Positions 42,730 through 43,152 of a DNA stretch of 43,152 bases are shown here, in pieces; positions within the stretch are counted from its first letter, which is position 1, and the number at the start of each line of letters is the position of its first letter. The stretch lies in the NCBI GenBank assembly GCA_018334755.1, contig JAGXLI010000010.1, forward strand, positions 1 through 43,152, given 5' to 3'. The notes below the pieces were generated by a model, which saw only the letters and a list, made by a program, of their open reading frames with translations, was not told where the DNA came from and ran no database searches. Both the position numbers and the translations under genes were made by a program. The DNA comes from Thermoplasmatota archaeon. Its GTDB lineage: Archaea > Thermoplasmatota > Thermoplasmata > Halarchaeoplasmatales > Halarchaeoplasmataceae.

Positions 42730-43152
42730 ATGGACCCTTTCGCACATATCACGATACCTCTCCTTATCCTACTGGCTTTGAGGATACAGACCAGGAAAGT
42801 CCTACTGATGCTGCCTTTCGCGGTGATCATGGACGTCGATTTTTTGTTTGCCGGTTCGCACCGGATGTTCCTCCACAACATGTTTCTGGCGATCTTGATC
42901 CCTCTGATAATACTCGTACTGATACACAGATATAGACCCGAATATAGAGATTACGGTTATATCGCCTTCTTCTTCCTGATAAGCCATTTTATTTTGGACC
43001 TGGGCAAGGGCATGACGATCTTTTATCCTCTGAGTACCGACTTTTATTACTTCGAGTGGCAGCTCTTCTTCAGCTTCATAGGCCCTATACCGGTCCCGAA
43101 CCCTCAGTTAGATTACGGCGTCATCGTGGCGGAAGACACGGCCATAGTCGGA
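42730..43152 (+). CDS. YdjM-like membrane-bound metal-dependent hydrolase (5' part, runs off the window)
   Basis: Absent from the ORF track because the frame is open to the window edge (141 codons seen). The protein begins MDPFAHITIPLLILLALRIQ and contains hydrophobic segments with the conserved polar sites of the YdjM/LexA-binding membrane hydrolase family (PF04307): MDVDFLF, then HRMFLHNMF (HR-x-hTH-like) and FLISHFILDLG (H-x-hhD). The biochemical role of this family is poorly known; metal-dependent phosphoester hydrolysis is assumed. It is divergent from the pilus operon. Confidence 0.75.
   Translation, partial: MDPFAHITIPLLILLALRIQTRKVLLMLPFAVIMDVDFLFAGSHRMFLHNMFLAILIPLIILVLIHRYRPEYRDYGYIAFFFLISHFILDLGKGMTIFYPLSTDFYYFEWQLFFSFIGPIPVPNPQLDYGVIVAEDTAIVG

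Overview
The window is archaeal chromosome. Evidence for this includes RNA polymerase subunit K next to ribosomal protein uS2, the KH/beta-CASP termination nuclease aCPSF1 beside a proteasome beta subunit, MBF1, a type-2 (methanogen-type) seryl-tRNA synthetase, ADP-forming acyl-CoA synthetases, NadM, archaeal type IV pilus/secretion genes and TATA boxes about 25 bases ahead of often leaderless starts. Proteins are rich in Asp/Glu, which may reflect a salty habitat. No methanogenesis genes are seen. The content fits an anaerobic, peptide- or organic-acid-fermenting euryarchaeon, perhaps near Thermoplasmatota or an uncultured lineage, but the window alone does not fix the taxon.

Region by region. 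1-5.2 kb: a tight operon with a homocitrate/isopropylmalate-synthase-like enzyme, large and small aconitase-type isomerase subunits, an FAD oxidoreductase with a PqqD-like tail, and a radical SAM/SPASM-like protein. A UbiA prenyltransferase converges on it. No 3-isopropylmalate-type dehydrogenase is present. 6.1-7.25 kb: an AT-rich kilobase between an intact tRNA-Thr(CGU) and a 14-base copy of its 3' end, holding only tiny genes; it looks like a decayed integrated element. 7.4-8.8 kb: MBF1 and an unknown winged-helix protein. 9-19.2 kb: a cell-surface block with a 1280-aa membrane protein (Ig-like ectodomain, RING-like and zinc-ribbon cytoplasmic part), four small pilin-like proteins and a 1405-aa secreted or anchored protein. 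The matching secretion ATPase and TadC-type membrane protein lie at 38-42.7 kb.

19.3-24.7 kb: full-length cyanophycin synthetase, a NadM-PncC fusion, a V4R plus Roadblock pair, and a CBS/zinc-ribbon protein. 24.7-31.1 kb: information processing (serS, rpoK, rpsB, aCPSF1, psmB), a DUF2299-like protein and a dolichol-kinase-like membrane protein. 31.1-38 kb: an acyl-CoA block with an unpaired ADP-forming acyl-CoA synthetase alpha subunit, an Lrp/AsnC regulator, a divergent unit (47-aa protein, alpha subunit, beta subunit) with a perfect palindrome in the shared promoter, a phenylacetate-CoA ligase and an AEC-family transporter. Together these suggest energy-conserving turnover of carboxylic or aryl acids. 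The window ends inside a YdjM-like membrane metal-hydrolase gene.

All calls are from reading the sequence; no database search was run.
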